In this document: positions 54,401 to 63,410 of the stretch, piece by piece
Numbering within the stretch: position 1 is the first letter of the stretch
Layout of the letters: the number at the start of each line of letters is the position of its first letter
Origin: Axinella damicornis
Lineage: Eukaryota > Porifera > Demospongiae > Axinellida > Axinellidae
Assembly: GCA_963931865.1 (NCBI GenBank)
Contig: OZ007507.1
Location: forward strand, 2,464,783 to 2,528,782
Direction: 5' to 3'
Length of the DNA stretch: 64,000 nucleotides
Position numbers and translations under genes: made by a program
Notes under the pieces: model-generated
Databases searched by the model: none
What the model was told of the DNA's origin: nothing
The model's input: only the letters and a program-made list of their open reading frames with translations

Positions 54401-55162
54401 ATACTTGCTGCTATTAATCTCACCTACATGGAGTATCCAATGTACAACAAGGTGGTGTGGCTGAATGACGCACACATTAACTACCTTAGTGGCAAACACA
54501 TCCCCCTCTTCCTGGTAGCAATCTGTTTCTCCTTATTTCTCTTCCTTCCTTACACCCTCTTGCTTCTCTTTGGTCAGTGGCTCCAGGCAGCATCACACCT
54601 GAGGCTGTTTGCTTGGGTCAACAAGCTGAAACCTTTTATGGATTCTTACCATGCTCCTTACAAAGCAAAGCATCGCTATTGGCCTGGACTACTCCTTGTG
54701 CTTCGCTTTGGTCTGCTTGTAATCTTTGCAGTCAATCCTCAGCAAGACCCCAGTATCAACCTGCTAGCAATTCAGGTGGGAACTGGGATCCTTACAATTT
54801 GGGCCTGGATCAGTGGTGGAGTTTACCGGAACTGGTGTCTCAATGCTCTTGAAGGTTCATTCATTCTAAATTTAATCATCCTAGCTGCTGCTACCTACCA
54901 CGTGAAACTCTCAGGAGGAAATCAGCTTGCTGTTGGATACACCTCTGTTACCATAGCACTTGTGACATTCATTGGGATCCTTGTCTACCACATCTTCCAG
55001 CAAGTGAGGGACACAAAGCTGTGGAAGAAGATTCCTAAGCCAAACAGGGACTTGAACGAAGATCATGCAGTTGCTAATCCGGTTTGTATTCCCAAGGTAA
55101 TTGAAGACTTTAGTCAATTTCGTGAACCTCTGCTTGAGGATCCCCCAAAGCATCCCTTCTAA
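51425..55162 (+). CDS. Array copy 7: beta-helix/multi-TM surface protein (1245 aa), altered C-terminus
   Basis: The start is ATG 51425 (M-S-Q-S-T-P-L), preceded by the acceptor-like T-C-T-A-C-A-G. The 5' flank is shortened, so an in-frame ATG at 51359 is open but probably not used. It has a signal peptide ending C-C-S-A, nine Pmp-like repeats (about residues 263-512), the Cys-rich domain and membrane segments from about 854. The tail reads E-D-P-P-K-H-P-F, because a short deletion removed the N-Y-G-A codons that end every other copy. The last copy of the array thus loses the possible Y-x-x-hydrophobic signal. Other changes are C-K-R-G-Y-S-L-V-L-G-T-F-R for the usual S-Q and Y-N-K-V-V-W-L for Y-S-K-G-V-W-L. 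The frame is otherwise intact. Confidence 0.85.
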   Translation: MSQSTPLIVLVAALLLSTLSCCSAENVYCVLPTLPANTSCSSCPHNATHCATLSEYAQEAELYFTSNTTMIFLPGDHTLNMNITAASISRLTMCGESSGYVARVVCNGSVGLSFTTMVDFKIHSLTFTSCGRGFDNSKFKATLLLESIENAELVNCSFHDNVGTALIVYDTNVTLAENSEFTHNHCNHEGFIPNSACIGGGGITAVDSNLIFTGNTTFIGNDGSASTGINVTNCSLSSAGSIYFINHTNTGDTKHPAGAVWALASSLSFTGTSNFINNSAQHGCCGVIYAYNNTLLSFNGTSNFIGNSVDNGNDGVISASFNVSLSFTGTNNFINNSAGEGGAISASYNVLVSFIGANNFINNSAGEGGAIFASYNVLVSFIGASNFINNTSVFFGGVISASSNVSLSFTGASNFINNSAIEGGVISALYNVSLSFTGASNFIINSAGQGGAIAAVFNVAMSFTGNNSFINNSADLGGAILAHNTSLRFIGIVNFINNSAHAVGKGGGVYLSSSSSFFIPPNTTVYWENNHARLGGAIYVDDQSNPFVYCTQFEDNCFFQLPGQNLSNGIDVQFVFKDNSADVAGSALYGGAIDNCKLTGLNSYSSGEVFDRLVHYEEDSITNSSISSAPFRICTCEANRLDCSTSPTYSVYPGETFHVSVAAVGQRNGTVPSAVRSGFTAGHLQGFQYIQETVNSTCTKLSYTAFTLPNVGPFYTVQLKLYADGPCTTYSDELVLTLDMRSTCPPGFNLSSAESSCVCEQRLEEYTSRCNITDGLGRIIRDSHHQFWVGYDQSHGLILHPHCPLDYCVSHTVEFPLNNTDMQCAYQRTGLLCGACKRGYSLVLGTFRCKQCTNNHLALLVPFALMGIALVLLLFVCKLTVVTGTLSGLVFYANIVGVNRTLFLPVETTDALSVFIAWLNLDFGVESCFYNGMDAYSKTWLQFVFPVYIWMIVGLLILVSHFSDKFAKLLGNNPVSVLATLILLSYAKILRTILAAINLTYMEYPMYNKVVWLNDAHINYLSGKHIPLFLVAICFSLFLFLPYTLLLLFGQWLQAASHLRLFAWVNKLKPFMDSYHAPYKAKHRYWPGLLLVLRFGLLVIFAVNPQQDPSINLLAIQVGTGILTIWAWISGGVYRNWCLNALEGSFILNLIILAAATYHVKLSGGNQLAVGYTSVTIALVTFIGILVYHIFQQVRDTKLWKKIPKPNRDLNEDHAVANPVCIPKVIEDFSQFREPLLEDPPKHPF

Positions 55163-56606
55163 CTATTTCCAGGGTACCGGTGCAAGTGTGTTGCCAAACT
55201 AAACTTCAGATAATTGTCCATGATTGTATGATGCTGATATTTGTTTGCGCAAAGTTTTTGAGGTTGTTAATAACATTATTGCATTATTGTGCTGTCACCA
55301 GTTAACATTAGCTTTTCTTTTGTAGAGGAAGATTATTTTGAGAGTGCTACTTGATTAAAATGAGTCTTTCACATAAAATTTTTGCGGAAAATCCAAATGT
55401 CATAGCTACCTGAAGAATCCAGTTTCAGGTTTCTGTTGTTGTTGCAACAATAATGACACACCTTGATCACCAAATAATGATATCATCTGTATCTCATGCA
55501 GATTTGCAATTGCAGTAATCACATGACTGTCTCTGTACATACCAAGTGATGTCTGTATAAAGCCTTTTGATAGTGCACACATACTAGAGATCTGGAAGTG
55601 TCCTCTTTGGGGAGAAATAATTCAATGGGCAACTTCAAGTCAAGGTTTGACAGCTAAAGCAGTCACACAATATCTGAGGGATTATGTAAACTGCTCATTG
55701 ACCTAAATGGATGGCATCCTGCAGTGGTGTCTAACTGGCTTAGTAAAACCTGATTTTTGCTATGCAATTTGTGTTTGGTGTCCAGGCATCACTTTGGCTA
55801 AAATATTTTCGTCCAGCCCTTCCTCTACTTCTTAGTAGAAATTTGGAACCTAATTGCAACCAAGGGTCATCGTCATTTTGTCTCACTGCTTCACTTTATT
55901 CCTGTACATGTCCTGCATGCTTTTGATGCTGATAAACAGTTGGTTTCCCCCCTCACACAATATATACTACTCACATGAAACATGCTGTTCTTCATGCTGT
56001 CAAACTATCTTTCCTGCTATGCTAAGTGACTGTGAACTGCAAACTTGCAACCATTCGTAGCAAAGCTATCACAACTGCCTCTACATTTACCACTGTGCTG
56101 CCATCATTCAACTGCATGCTGAGGCATTGGAAGCTGCATGCCCTCCTGATAGAGAATTAAAGCCTGCCTGCTGCACTCCGGTCGTCTGCATACACTATAG
56201 CATGACGGGCCTGCATGACTTGTATAAGGCTAACTAGCTACTGCAGTTTTCATGAACCTTGCAAAGTGGAGACGGTAAACGCTTACACAACAGCAAATTT
56301 GCACGCCAAGTGCATGAAACCATTCAAGTTGATTTCTATCACCGAGAGCAGCGACCAATCTCCGTAGCTATAGCTGTTGCTGGTCTGACCCTGTATGCAT
56401 GCACCTGACGTTCTCCGTTTACTGTCTCCAAGTTGCAAAATTGCAGTACCTACAAACTAGCAAGCTAGTTAACTATACAATGAGGTCATTCGGTAATCTC
56501 GCAGGCCGGCCAGACTCGTTTTCCTGTTTGGGGGTGTGGCCGGAACACCCCCAAACAGGAAAAAGAGTTACGGTTGAACTTTGAACTTCGATCTGCAGGA
56601 TTTGGG
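55163..56606. other. Region between the array and the GPR157-like gene
   Basis: Array 3' flank continues to about 55.6 kb with text similar to 2040-2420 (for example GACAGCTAAAGCAGT). After that the sequence is unique. No gene or clear repeat is seen except an 18-base inverted repeat at 56519-56563, just before the GPR157-like start codon. Confidence 0.6.
56519..56563. repeat. Inverted repeat upstream of the GPR157-like gene
   Basis: TTTTCCTGTTTGGGGGTG and its exact reverse complement are separated by nine bases (TGGCCGGAA), ending 43 bases before the start codon. In a 5' leader it would form a very stable hairpin, so it may lie in the promoter or impede translation. Confidence 0.9.
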
Positions 56607-58435
56607 ATGGCCGCCCCCAGTACTACTGCACAGTGTCCGGGCGTGTTTACCAATTGTTCCGGAGACCGGACCAGCTTCGATATTGGGCTGATTCCGACCT
56701 ATTTTTCCATTGCCTCCTGCTCACTGTCCTGTTTGGGGTCCCTTCTCATCGTGGTTGCCTACATCACTCTCAGGGACATCAGAACTGGCAGCCAGAAGGT
56801 GATCACCCTGCTTGCCATTGCCGACTTCTTCACAGCGTTTGGCTACCTGGTTGCAGCTGGAAACTTCTTAGTACACTTCAATGAAACCGATCAACACAAG
56901 TGTGACGTCTTCCATACGATTTGTGAGATCCAGAGTTTCATCACAACTTGGTCTTCTCTCTGTTCCTTCAGTTGGACCTGTGCTCTCGCATTTTACTTTT
57001 ATGTCATAATTGTTCATAACAACGTGCAGAGTGCCAACAAGTTGATACCATGGGAGAACATTATCTCGTGGGTGATCCCGCTTATCATCGTGTTTCCACT
57101 TCTCCTGACAGGAAGATTAGGATACGCACCGTATGCAACATCAAATTGGTGTTACATTGAGGACGAGAACTACCGCCGTGACTTCAGTGACAACTCCCAA
57201 AAAATTTTCCTGATTTTCATTGCCGGGAAGTTTTGGGAGATTCTCAGCTACATTGTCGTGATTATACTATACACCATCACCAGATACTATCTCCATCGCC
57301 AGGTGATCCAACTCTAGATCTGGTTTGCTACGTACAAACAAACTAGATTGCGTGGCAAAATCATTATTGTTTGTAGCATTCTTGAATGCATGTACAATAC
57401 ATACTCCAGTCAACCAATGCTACGCCAGGGTGCTCAACGATCATGTACTACGACTGCAGATATCTCCAAATTCGCTGATGAGGGCGCTCCAACAAAATCA
57501 ACTTGCAGTACAAGTGCACAACCTATACTTAAGAGTTCACTGATTTAATATTAGTGCATCAGATGGTCATGTACTCCATGCTATCTGGGACAAAGGTCAA
57601 ACATTTGCCCTGAATTCACTTTCATTGCTTGTGGTTTATCTCTACAATGTTTACATAATAGTCTGGTATACTCTGCTTACAATAATAGTATGCACAGCAG
57701 AAAGCCTGAATAGGACATCCAGTATTCTTTTCTGTTATCAATGATCAAACTGCAACTTCAGAGGCACCACTGTATAAGAGTCACATACTAACATGCAGTA
57801 AGAAAACTGTCTTGTCTCAAGGGCTCTTCTCACTTCTTCTTGCAGAGGGGGTATCTGCGTGTTGGCGAAAACCCTGCTGTGGAGGAGGTACATAAGAGGC
57901 TCCTCTATATTCCACTGTTCTTTCTGGTACTGAGGATGTGGGGAACGCTGCAGCTGTTCTTTTCCCTCGCAGTGGCCCAACAGAACCAAAATGGCTGCAT
58001 CCCAAAACCAACCCAGACTGTGTTTTTCATCTTTGGTATATTTCAGGTAATGGGGAACGTGTATGGCAGGTGGGTGGCTAGCTACCTAGGATTTTTAGTG
58101 GTTCGTAAGTCTTAATCACTGCATGCATGGTGATCTTCGATGCTCTCCTGTGCTGTTCCAGAAATACTTCAGTAGTTCACTCCTTTCATTTTCTCCCCCC
58201 CCCCCCCCCCCCCCCCTTCTTGCTCTCTCTCACTTTATCCCTCCCACCTTTCATTCAACTCTTCTTTCCTTCCAATCCCCGTCATTCTGTAAGCAACAGA
58301 CCTTGGTATACTATTGAGCCTGGGAGCCTTCTGCCCGTGACAATTATTAAAATTTACTTTCTCCTTTAGGCAGTAGGGGATGGTGGCCAGGGATGGGGCA
58401 ATGCAGTGCTGTACATCTTCATGTCTTCAAATTAA
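56607..58435 (+). CDS. GPR157: GPR157-like seven-helix receptor, three exons
   Basis: Exons are 56607-57302, 57846-58046 and 58370-58435, joined in phase 0 at CAG|GTGATC, TGCAG|AGG, CAG|GTAATG and TTTAG|GCA. The start is the ATG of M-A-A-P-S-T-T; an in-frame ATG at 56574 lies farther upstream. Helix 1 contains C-L-G-S-L-L-I-V-V-A-Y. The loop R-D-I-R-T-G-S-Q-K and helix 2 V-I-T-L-L-A-I-A-D-F-F-T-A follow, then helix 3 with S-F-S-W-T-C-A-L-A, and W-C-Y-I-E-D before helix 5 with G-K-F-W-E-I-L-S-Y. Exon 2 has V-H-K-R-L-L-Y-I-P-L and helix 6. Exon 3 has G-W-G-N-A-V-L-Y-I-F. This matches vertebrate GPR157 in order and spacing. GPR157 is an orphan receptor reported at primary cilia with Gq coupling. 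The frame stops at 58433-58435, right after helix 7, while the tail continues in the next frame. Confidence in family is high; exact 3' end is uncertain. Confidence 0.85.
57303..57845 (+). other. Intron 1 of the GPR157-like gene
   Basis: A 543-base GT-AG intron. Short open frames in it (57325-57548) are not supported. No repeat is recognised. Confidence 0.75.
58195..58216. repeat. 22-base C tract in intron 2 of the GPR157-like gene
   Basis: A homopolymer within the 323-base intron 58047-58369, which holds no other recognisable feature. The tract length is uncertain. Confidence 0.85.
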
Positions 58436-58436
58436 G

Positions 58437-58772
58437 ATGCGAAGCAGGCTGTTCTGGAATCCATGTGGAGCATGCCTGAGAAAGTCTGGAAAAAAATTAA
58501 AATCTGTGGCGCAGACACTAGAGACAGTCGGTGTACCACACCATGGGGAATCACAGAGTGGCTTAGGAGTACCATGGGGTGAGGCGGGACACATAACCCA
58601 GCGACAAAAGCAAGCCCAAACATCGGCAATCAATAGGGCCGAGTCTTCAGAGGGTGCCGCACCATCAGAGGGTGCAGGTCCATCAGATGCTAGTGAACCG
58701 GCCCCACCTGTGCCTGTTTCTGTGGTCCCTGGCCTTCAAACTATAGTGGATGACAGTGGAGAACAGGACTAA
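58437..58772 (+). other. GPR157-like C-terminal tail in a shifted frame
   Basis: Just after the stop of exon 3, the +1 frame reads M-R-S-R-L-F, then a Cys-, Lys- and Ser-rich stretch and a proline-rich end (P-A-P-P-V-P-V-S) to a stop at 58770-58772. M-R-S-R-L-F lines up with V-R-T-R-L-F after helix 7 in human GPR157, at exactly the right distance if one base of the A-A-T-T-A-A-G at 58430-58436 were absent. It is most likely the true cytosolic tail, separated by a sequencing error or a recent frameshift. Confidence 0.6.
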
Positions 58773-58888
58773 CTCTATAGCTCTGTTTGGTTATTATAGT
58801 CTACAGGCTTATAAGGATATAGCTAACATTCAGCATTGCCTTTCTGCAGTGGACAATCTTGAAGTAACAAAACAACCTATCCTTACAA

Positions 58889-59050
58889 GATGCTCATGTG
58901 ATGGAACATGCATGCTTATTATGTGAACAGCAACATAAAGGAAGTATGACGTACGATCGAGTGACAACCAGTGTCAACCACATTGATGCTCATGTGATGG
59001 AGCATGCTTATTATGTGAACAGCAACATAAAGGAAGCATGACGTACGAGT
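58889..59050. repeat. Tandem duplication, 96-base period
   Basis: GATGCTCATGTGATGGA starts at 58889 and again at 58985. Both copies run through CAACATAAAGGAAG to GACGTACGA, with a few substitutions and a short AT difference. Confidence 0.9.
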
Positions 59051-59234
59051 GAGTATATATTACATAGAGTGTCCTACTACCATTCCATAATAATAATTAT
59101 GGTACTATAGTGAACTGCTTGCATGGTTATTGATCCATAGCCTCATTTCAGGCATGTTGTGTCGCTGAAGAGAAGAGTATCACAGAGTAGTTGTGTAAGG
59201 TTCCCAGTGTGGCCAAAGGAGCCTGGAAATGAGA

Positions 59235-59640
59235 GCATATAATTATAGCCACAAGAGTATCAAAAGCTTCACTTGTCTTGTGCATGCATGGTTAGCATCC
59301 AGTCTGATGAACCAATGCATGACAGATGCCAAGCACTGTATGATGTCTTCAAAGAACGTAGTGAAGAGAAGCAAGCCTAGGCACTCAATCAGATACAGTG
59401 CCCGCACCCCAGATGTTCTATCGTACGGTCATGTTTAGTGTCTTTGCAACCTGCATGGGAAGCTTGAGATATTGCATAGATTCCGAAATTGTCCCTCAAT
59501 GGTGAAGAAAGCTGTTGAACACGAGCAGAGATCATTAAAATTTAATCAAGAAATCGTTGATTGTGCATGAATCTGCAATCTTATCCCGAACCCAGAACAA
59601 TGGAAAGAGCTATAGTCTGCAAAGAATACATCTCGATCTC
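59235..59640 (+). pseudogene. Decayed copy of the HEPN gene
   Basis: The text follows the HEPN gene from about 60 bases upstream of its ATG (ATAGCCACAA ... GTATCAA ... GGTTAG ... AGTCTGAT) through T-G-A-C-A-G-A-T-G-C-C-A-A-G-C, T-T-C-T-A-T-C-G-T, GGTGAAGAAAGCTGTTGA and CCCAGAACAATGGAAAGA, roughly the first 130 codons. Deletions, frameshifts and stops break it throughout, and the ATG is lost. Because it includes sequence upstream of the splice-acceptor-like TTAG, it arose by DNA-level duplication, not retroposition. The part encoding the R-x4-H motif is not recognisable. Confidence 0.8.
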
Positions 59641-59813
59641 TTCATTAATTACTGGTGACAAAAATTTTGGAAACGGATACTGAAAAGTCACATTATTTGC
59701 CAGAACGGAACAGCAAAATCCAGAGCAGAACAGAGACATTGATGCGAAATAGCCAGTGAATATATACAGCTGTAAATGTCATGAGAGCAGCTAGAAAAGC
59801 AGTGATTATGGTC

Positions 59814-60723
59814 TCAGCCTTCCATCTCCAAGTCTTCGTCCTCGTCTTCCCACAGCTTCTCCTCACTGTTCCTGATAGGGTTGGAAACCAATGTTATGAC
59901 GTTGTAGATACTACTCATGTATAGAAAAATAATTATGAGGGTGAAAGCTAGGAATACGGACATTCCCATTGGTGCAAAGGTCAACTGGTAGTCAAAGGGT
60001 CAAATGTTGAGGGTAGTCAAAGGATCACGACAGCTACGTGTGAATGACAATGACACACAGTGTTCATGAGGATGATTTTGGCCACCCCCCCAACCCCCGA
60101 AGTTAAGGAACCATGATGGTAATGGAAACAGGAATGGAGCTGGCTAGAGTAATGAAAGAATTATTTCTTACTCTTGCTCCTCAGATTCGGTTTCACTGCC
60201 CTCCTCATTCATATCCTAATGGAACATACAATGGTAGAATACATGCTTTAGCTGAGTAGGAAAAATCTGTCTGCTAAATTAGTTTATTAGGCACATGTGC
60301 CTATATCTCCACAGGAATTAATATAAGCATGATGCGCTTAATTTCGAATCACATTCCTTGAATAGGAAGTGCACTTCATTCAAATTATAGCTTTTTCCAC
60401 TCCATAGGAATGATAATGGCAGAAGTTCTGGAAGAAGAGAGTCGAACCTGCGCCTAACAGCAAATATGCACCTACAAGTGAGCTGTACCTAATAATGAGC
60501 GACTAAGGTACTTTACTTGCACCTAGCACATTCAATACAAACACACACACACAATACACTTGCCTCAGGGTCTGGACCACTCTTGACTCTCAGGATGGCA
60601 TCAGGGTCAACCCAGGGGATCACCTCCATTCCCTTTTTGTTGCTATGGAAATGGTGAAGATTACATAGTTAACACACACAACAACAACAACTCCACCATA
60701 GCCACTGCAAGCATTTAACAAAT

Positions 60724-60765
<42 letters not shown>

Positions 60766-63410
60766 CTTGAGTCTTTGCTGCCCCTTCTTGAAAGGTACCC
60801 AAGACGTCCCGTGCAATCAAAGGTTCTCTAGTCTGATCTTAGCTGTTGATGTATATTCACATTTGTTCCAAAATTGAATGTGGTAGGAGGAGGTCATTCT
60901 TGCAGTTGCTGAACTTCTGGATTTCGGGAGCCAGCCACACTGACATGGGTCTGGTTAGAAGGGAGGAGGGCCGGAGGGAGGAAGGGAGGAGGGTCGGAGG
61001 GAGGGAGTGAGGGAGGAACGGAGGGAGAGGAGGGAGGGATGGAGATAAGGAGGAAGGGAGGATTGTAGGGAGGGAGGGAGGGAGGGAGGGAGGGAGGGAG
61101 GGAGGGAGGGAGGGAGGGAGGGAGGGAGGGAGGGAGGGAGGGAGGGAGGGAGGGAGGGAGGGAGGGAGGGGGGAGGGAGGGAGGGAGGGAAGGAGGGAGG
61201 GAGGAGGGAGGGAGAGAGGGAGAGGGGGAGAGGGAGGAGGGAAGGAGTATTGTTAGAAGATTGTACACCCACACACACCCTTCTCACATACCTCTGAGGG
61301 CTTTCATGTCCATCACTGCTGTCTGAACTGAGGTCTTCAATAATCACATCCCAGTTCTTTCTCATCAGACCCCCTTTCCAGGTAGTCAAACCACCACCGT
61401 GGCCTCCCAACAGTGGTGTGATGGCCATGCTGTCTCCCACATCTTCTTGACTGAGCTTCACAAGTTCACGGGTGACAGTGGATGTGGTTGGGGTGCCGGT
61501 GGGTGTGGCTGGGGTGACTCTGTTCCAGGGAGAAGAGAGAAGGCAATGTACTCACTCAAGCATGCATTGCTAGACAAGAAGGCCATTCCCAGCTCAGTTG
61601 CAAGCATTGGAATGAGAATAACCCCGGAATGAGGTTAAGTTCCTCCCTCTCAAACATCCACGTCTGATTGCTTACATAAATAACTCTTGTCAGTATCAGC
61701 TAACGGCTACTTAAAATAGATCAATCAGAATGTTGTCTATCAAACTTCAGTAAAATCGTCAACTCATTCATTCTCAAAACAGGTAACTCAGGTTTGTAAT
61801 GTCAGAATGAGGATTTCCTCCTGATATCCTTAGCTCAAAACAGTCAGGTTGGAGTGGTCCCTTAACTCATATCCTATCTGTTGCTAGTGGAAACTAACCC
61901 ACACCCCTTCACACCCTGGGTAGGAGGTAGACAGGAACGTGGAGGGAACATCCAGGTGTGCGTATTTACCCACGTCTGGACAACCGCTACTACCACTCAC
62001 TCAATTTGAACTCCAGCTAGGTGAGGCGGGAGTTTCTTCCTCAAACTGACATCACGGCTTCCTGAAATGGGTCAGAGATGGTGGAACCGCTGCGGAAGAG
62101 ATCCCTTGACAGGCATGTTGAGGTTCAGGGTCTTCTGGAATCGGTGGCATTGATGTAGGAAAAGCAGTTCTCAAATACGTTGACATGCCATTGGGTTCTA
62201 AATTGGTATAGACAGCAGAGGATGTCCCTCTCATCAAGGAGTAATCATTACTTCCCGCTCTGGTGCTCATATGGTGCATGGAAGCAGGACAGGAAGCCAC
62301 AGTTCTGATGCTAAGCTGAGGGGCTCTAGCAGGAGGGCTGCATGTTGCAATGTTCAGCTGCTCTAAGCGTGATGCCATTGTCTCCTCACTCAGGAATCGC
62401 TTGGGGGTCGAGCTCTCATATAGGCTGTAGGAATAACGGATGTTGCAGAGAAAGTAAGTTATCAATCTTGTTGTTATGGTAACAACACCTCCTTGTGTCT
62501 GCTCATAACGGGATAGGAGTAAACAAGTGCTGGTTACTGGGAAGCAGGAATACAGGAACCATACCAGAATGGAATGTGGATCAGGTTCACTCAGGGAAAA
62601 TCAAGCAGAATTTGAATTTAGCAAGAAAGGCACTCATTTAGCTAAAGGAGTGCCTTTCAGAGCAGTATCCATAAACTACCATCCGGAAACTCCCTGCCTC
62701 ACCTAGTCTTGCAAAACGTTTTACCGTGCAGCATGAGTTAGCCTCGTTCCCAGGCCGCGTGGGAGGAGAGAAGACGCATGAGTATACACATGTAACATGT
62801 AAATGGGCAGTAGTGCAGCCAAGTGAATGCTACATGGCCATCAGCCTTTAGTTCAATTGTCGTAATTGACTGAATTGCAGTGTAAAATAACATGGTTTAC
62901 GCAAGGACTGACACGTACAATAATGGACTATTACACTTGGCTACCGCTACTTGTGAAACATCTTATCCACGCGTGCATTCCCAGTCCGGTTCCTGCGTTC
63001 CTGCTTTCACAGTGGCTCATGAGTTATGACTTCACAAAACTCTCCTCCGTTGAAGTGTTTGTAGTAGAAATGGACATAGGAGATGTTGCTGCCATGACGA
63101 CAAAGGTAAGATCTGTCGGAAGGGCTTGTCTAGCTAGCAGAGGAGGTTGGACAAACTGTATGCATCATATTTGCATTCTGAGCCAACCACATGTAGAACT
63201 GCATTTATAGATCTCCTCCCTAGCTTGTTACGTGATAGTTTATTGGTGGATAAGACTGCTTTGCGCACATGATCTTGTCCAACCTCCTCCAGGACGGTAG
63301 CATGCAACATGGTTGTTCACTCACTCCTCATCTTCTGCTCTGCATTTCTTCCTCTTGCAAGCTCTTCTTCTGTGTACTTGGTGCCTGGGAGGAGGACAGC
63401 TATCATCATA
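59814..63410 (-). CDS. HCFC1R1-like acidic nuclear protein, six exons seen (5' incomplete)
   Basis: Exons in transcript order on the minus strand: 63410-63325, 62424-62056, 61519-61292, 60642-60564, 60215-60172 and 59871-59814. All phases agree and give 287 residues. The first exon seen reads R-R-R-A-C-K-R-K-K, a nuclear-localisation-like stretch, then A-E-D-E. The second begins L-Y-E-S-S-T-P-K-R-F-L-S-E-E-T-M-A-S-R-L-E-Q-L-N-I and C-S-P-P. F-L-S-E-E-x-M-A-x-x-L/F-x-x-L followed by C-S-P-P resembles human HCFC1R1 (K-Q-F-L-S-E-E-N-M-A), whose leucine-rich part is a nuclear export signal for HCF-1. The rest is Ser/Thr/Pro-rich and acidic, with a tail W-E-D-E-D-E-D-L-E-M-E-G. The intron after exon 4 uses a GC donor (GAG|GCAAGT), and the donor of exon 2 (GTGATG) is weak. 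The start codon was not found and may lie beyond 64000. Family name is a motif-level inference. Confidence 0.6.
59872..60171 (-). other. Last intron of the HCFC1R1-like gene
   Basis: A 300-base GT-AG intron (minus strand GTAAGA to CTATCAG). No repeat or other feature is recognised. Confidence 0.65.
60216..60563 (-). other. GC-AG intron of the HCFC1R1-like gene
   Basis: A 348-base intron with donor GAG|GCAAGT (minus strand, at 60563) and acceptor CCATTAG before 60215. A weak tRNA-like patch with a GGTTCGACTC box B (minus, near 60430-60445) lies inside, but its arms do not pair well. Confidence 0.55.
60725..60765. repeat. 41-base G tract
   Basis: An uninterrupted G homopolymer on +, in an intron of the minus-strand gene. 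Its length is uncertain. Confidence 0.9.
60957..61247. repeat. (GGGA)n microsatellite, about 290 bp
   Basis: Nearly pure GGGA units on + (TCCC on the coding strand), imperfect at both ends and pure in the middle (about 61069-61170). Confidence 0.9.
61520..62055 (-). other. Intron 2 seen of the HCFC1R1-like gene
   Basis: A 536-base intron between the two longest exons. The donor (GCC|GTGATG) is weak, so the exact edge of the 62056 exon may differ by a few codons. No repeat is recognised. Confidence 0.5.
62425..63324 (-). other. First intron seen of the HCFC1R1-like gene
   Basis: A 900-base intron with a strong donor GTGAGT (minus, at 63324) and acceptor CCTACAG before 62424. An 11-base inverted repeat (GAAAGGCACTC / GAGTGCCTTTC, 62625-62658) lies inside. 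A possible + strand first exon (63070-63105) overlaps it. Confidence 0.55.

Larger units (their letters stand above)
58773..59813. other. Intergenic region with a duplication and the HEPN relic
   Basis: It lies between the 3' ends of the convergent GPR157-like and HCFC1R1-like genes. It contains a 96-base-period duplication (58889-59050) and the HEPN gene relic (59235-59640). Otherwise nothing is recognised. Confidence 0.65.
60643..61291 (-). other. Repeat-rich intron of the HCFC1R1-like gene
   Basis: A 649-base intron (minus strand GTATGT to CCATAG). It holds a G tract (60725-60765) and a long GGGA repeat (60957-61247). Open frames through these are compositional. Confidence 0.65.

Noticed and set aside
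1166..54852. Recurrent frames on both strands inside array genes (for example M-F-L-S-P-L-S-A-C on minus and M-A-P-G-R-I-T-P on plus)
   Set aside because: They recur only because the underlying receptor coding sequence is conserved; they are shadow frames of it.
60420..60510. tRNA gene on the minus strand
   Set aside because: A box-B-like GGTTCGACTC is present, but T-arm, anticodon arm and acceptor do not pair.
60894..61461. Long minus-strand frames rich in P-S-L-P-P
   Set aside because: Apart from the real exon 61292-61519, the frame runs through the GGGA microsatellite in an intron.
62625..62658. 11-base inverted repeat as a terminator
   Set aside because: It lies in an intron of a eukaryotic gene with no T run; intrinsic terminators do not apply here.
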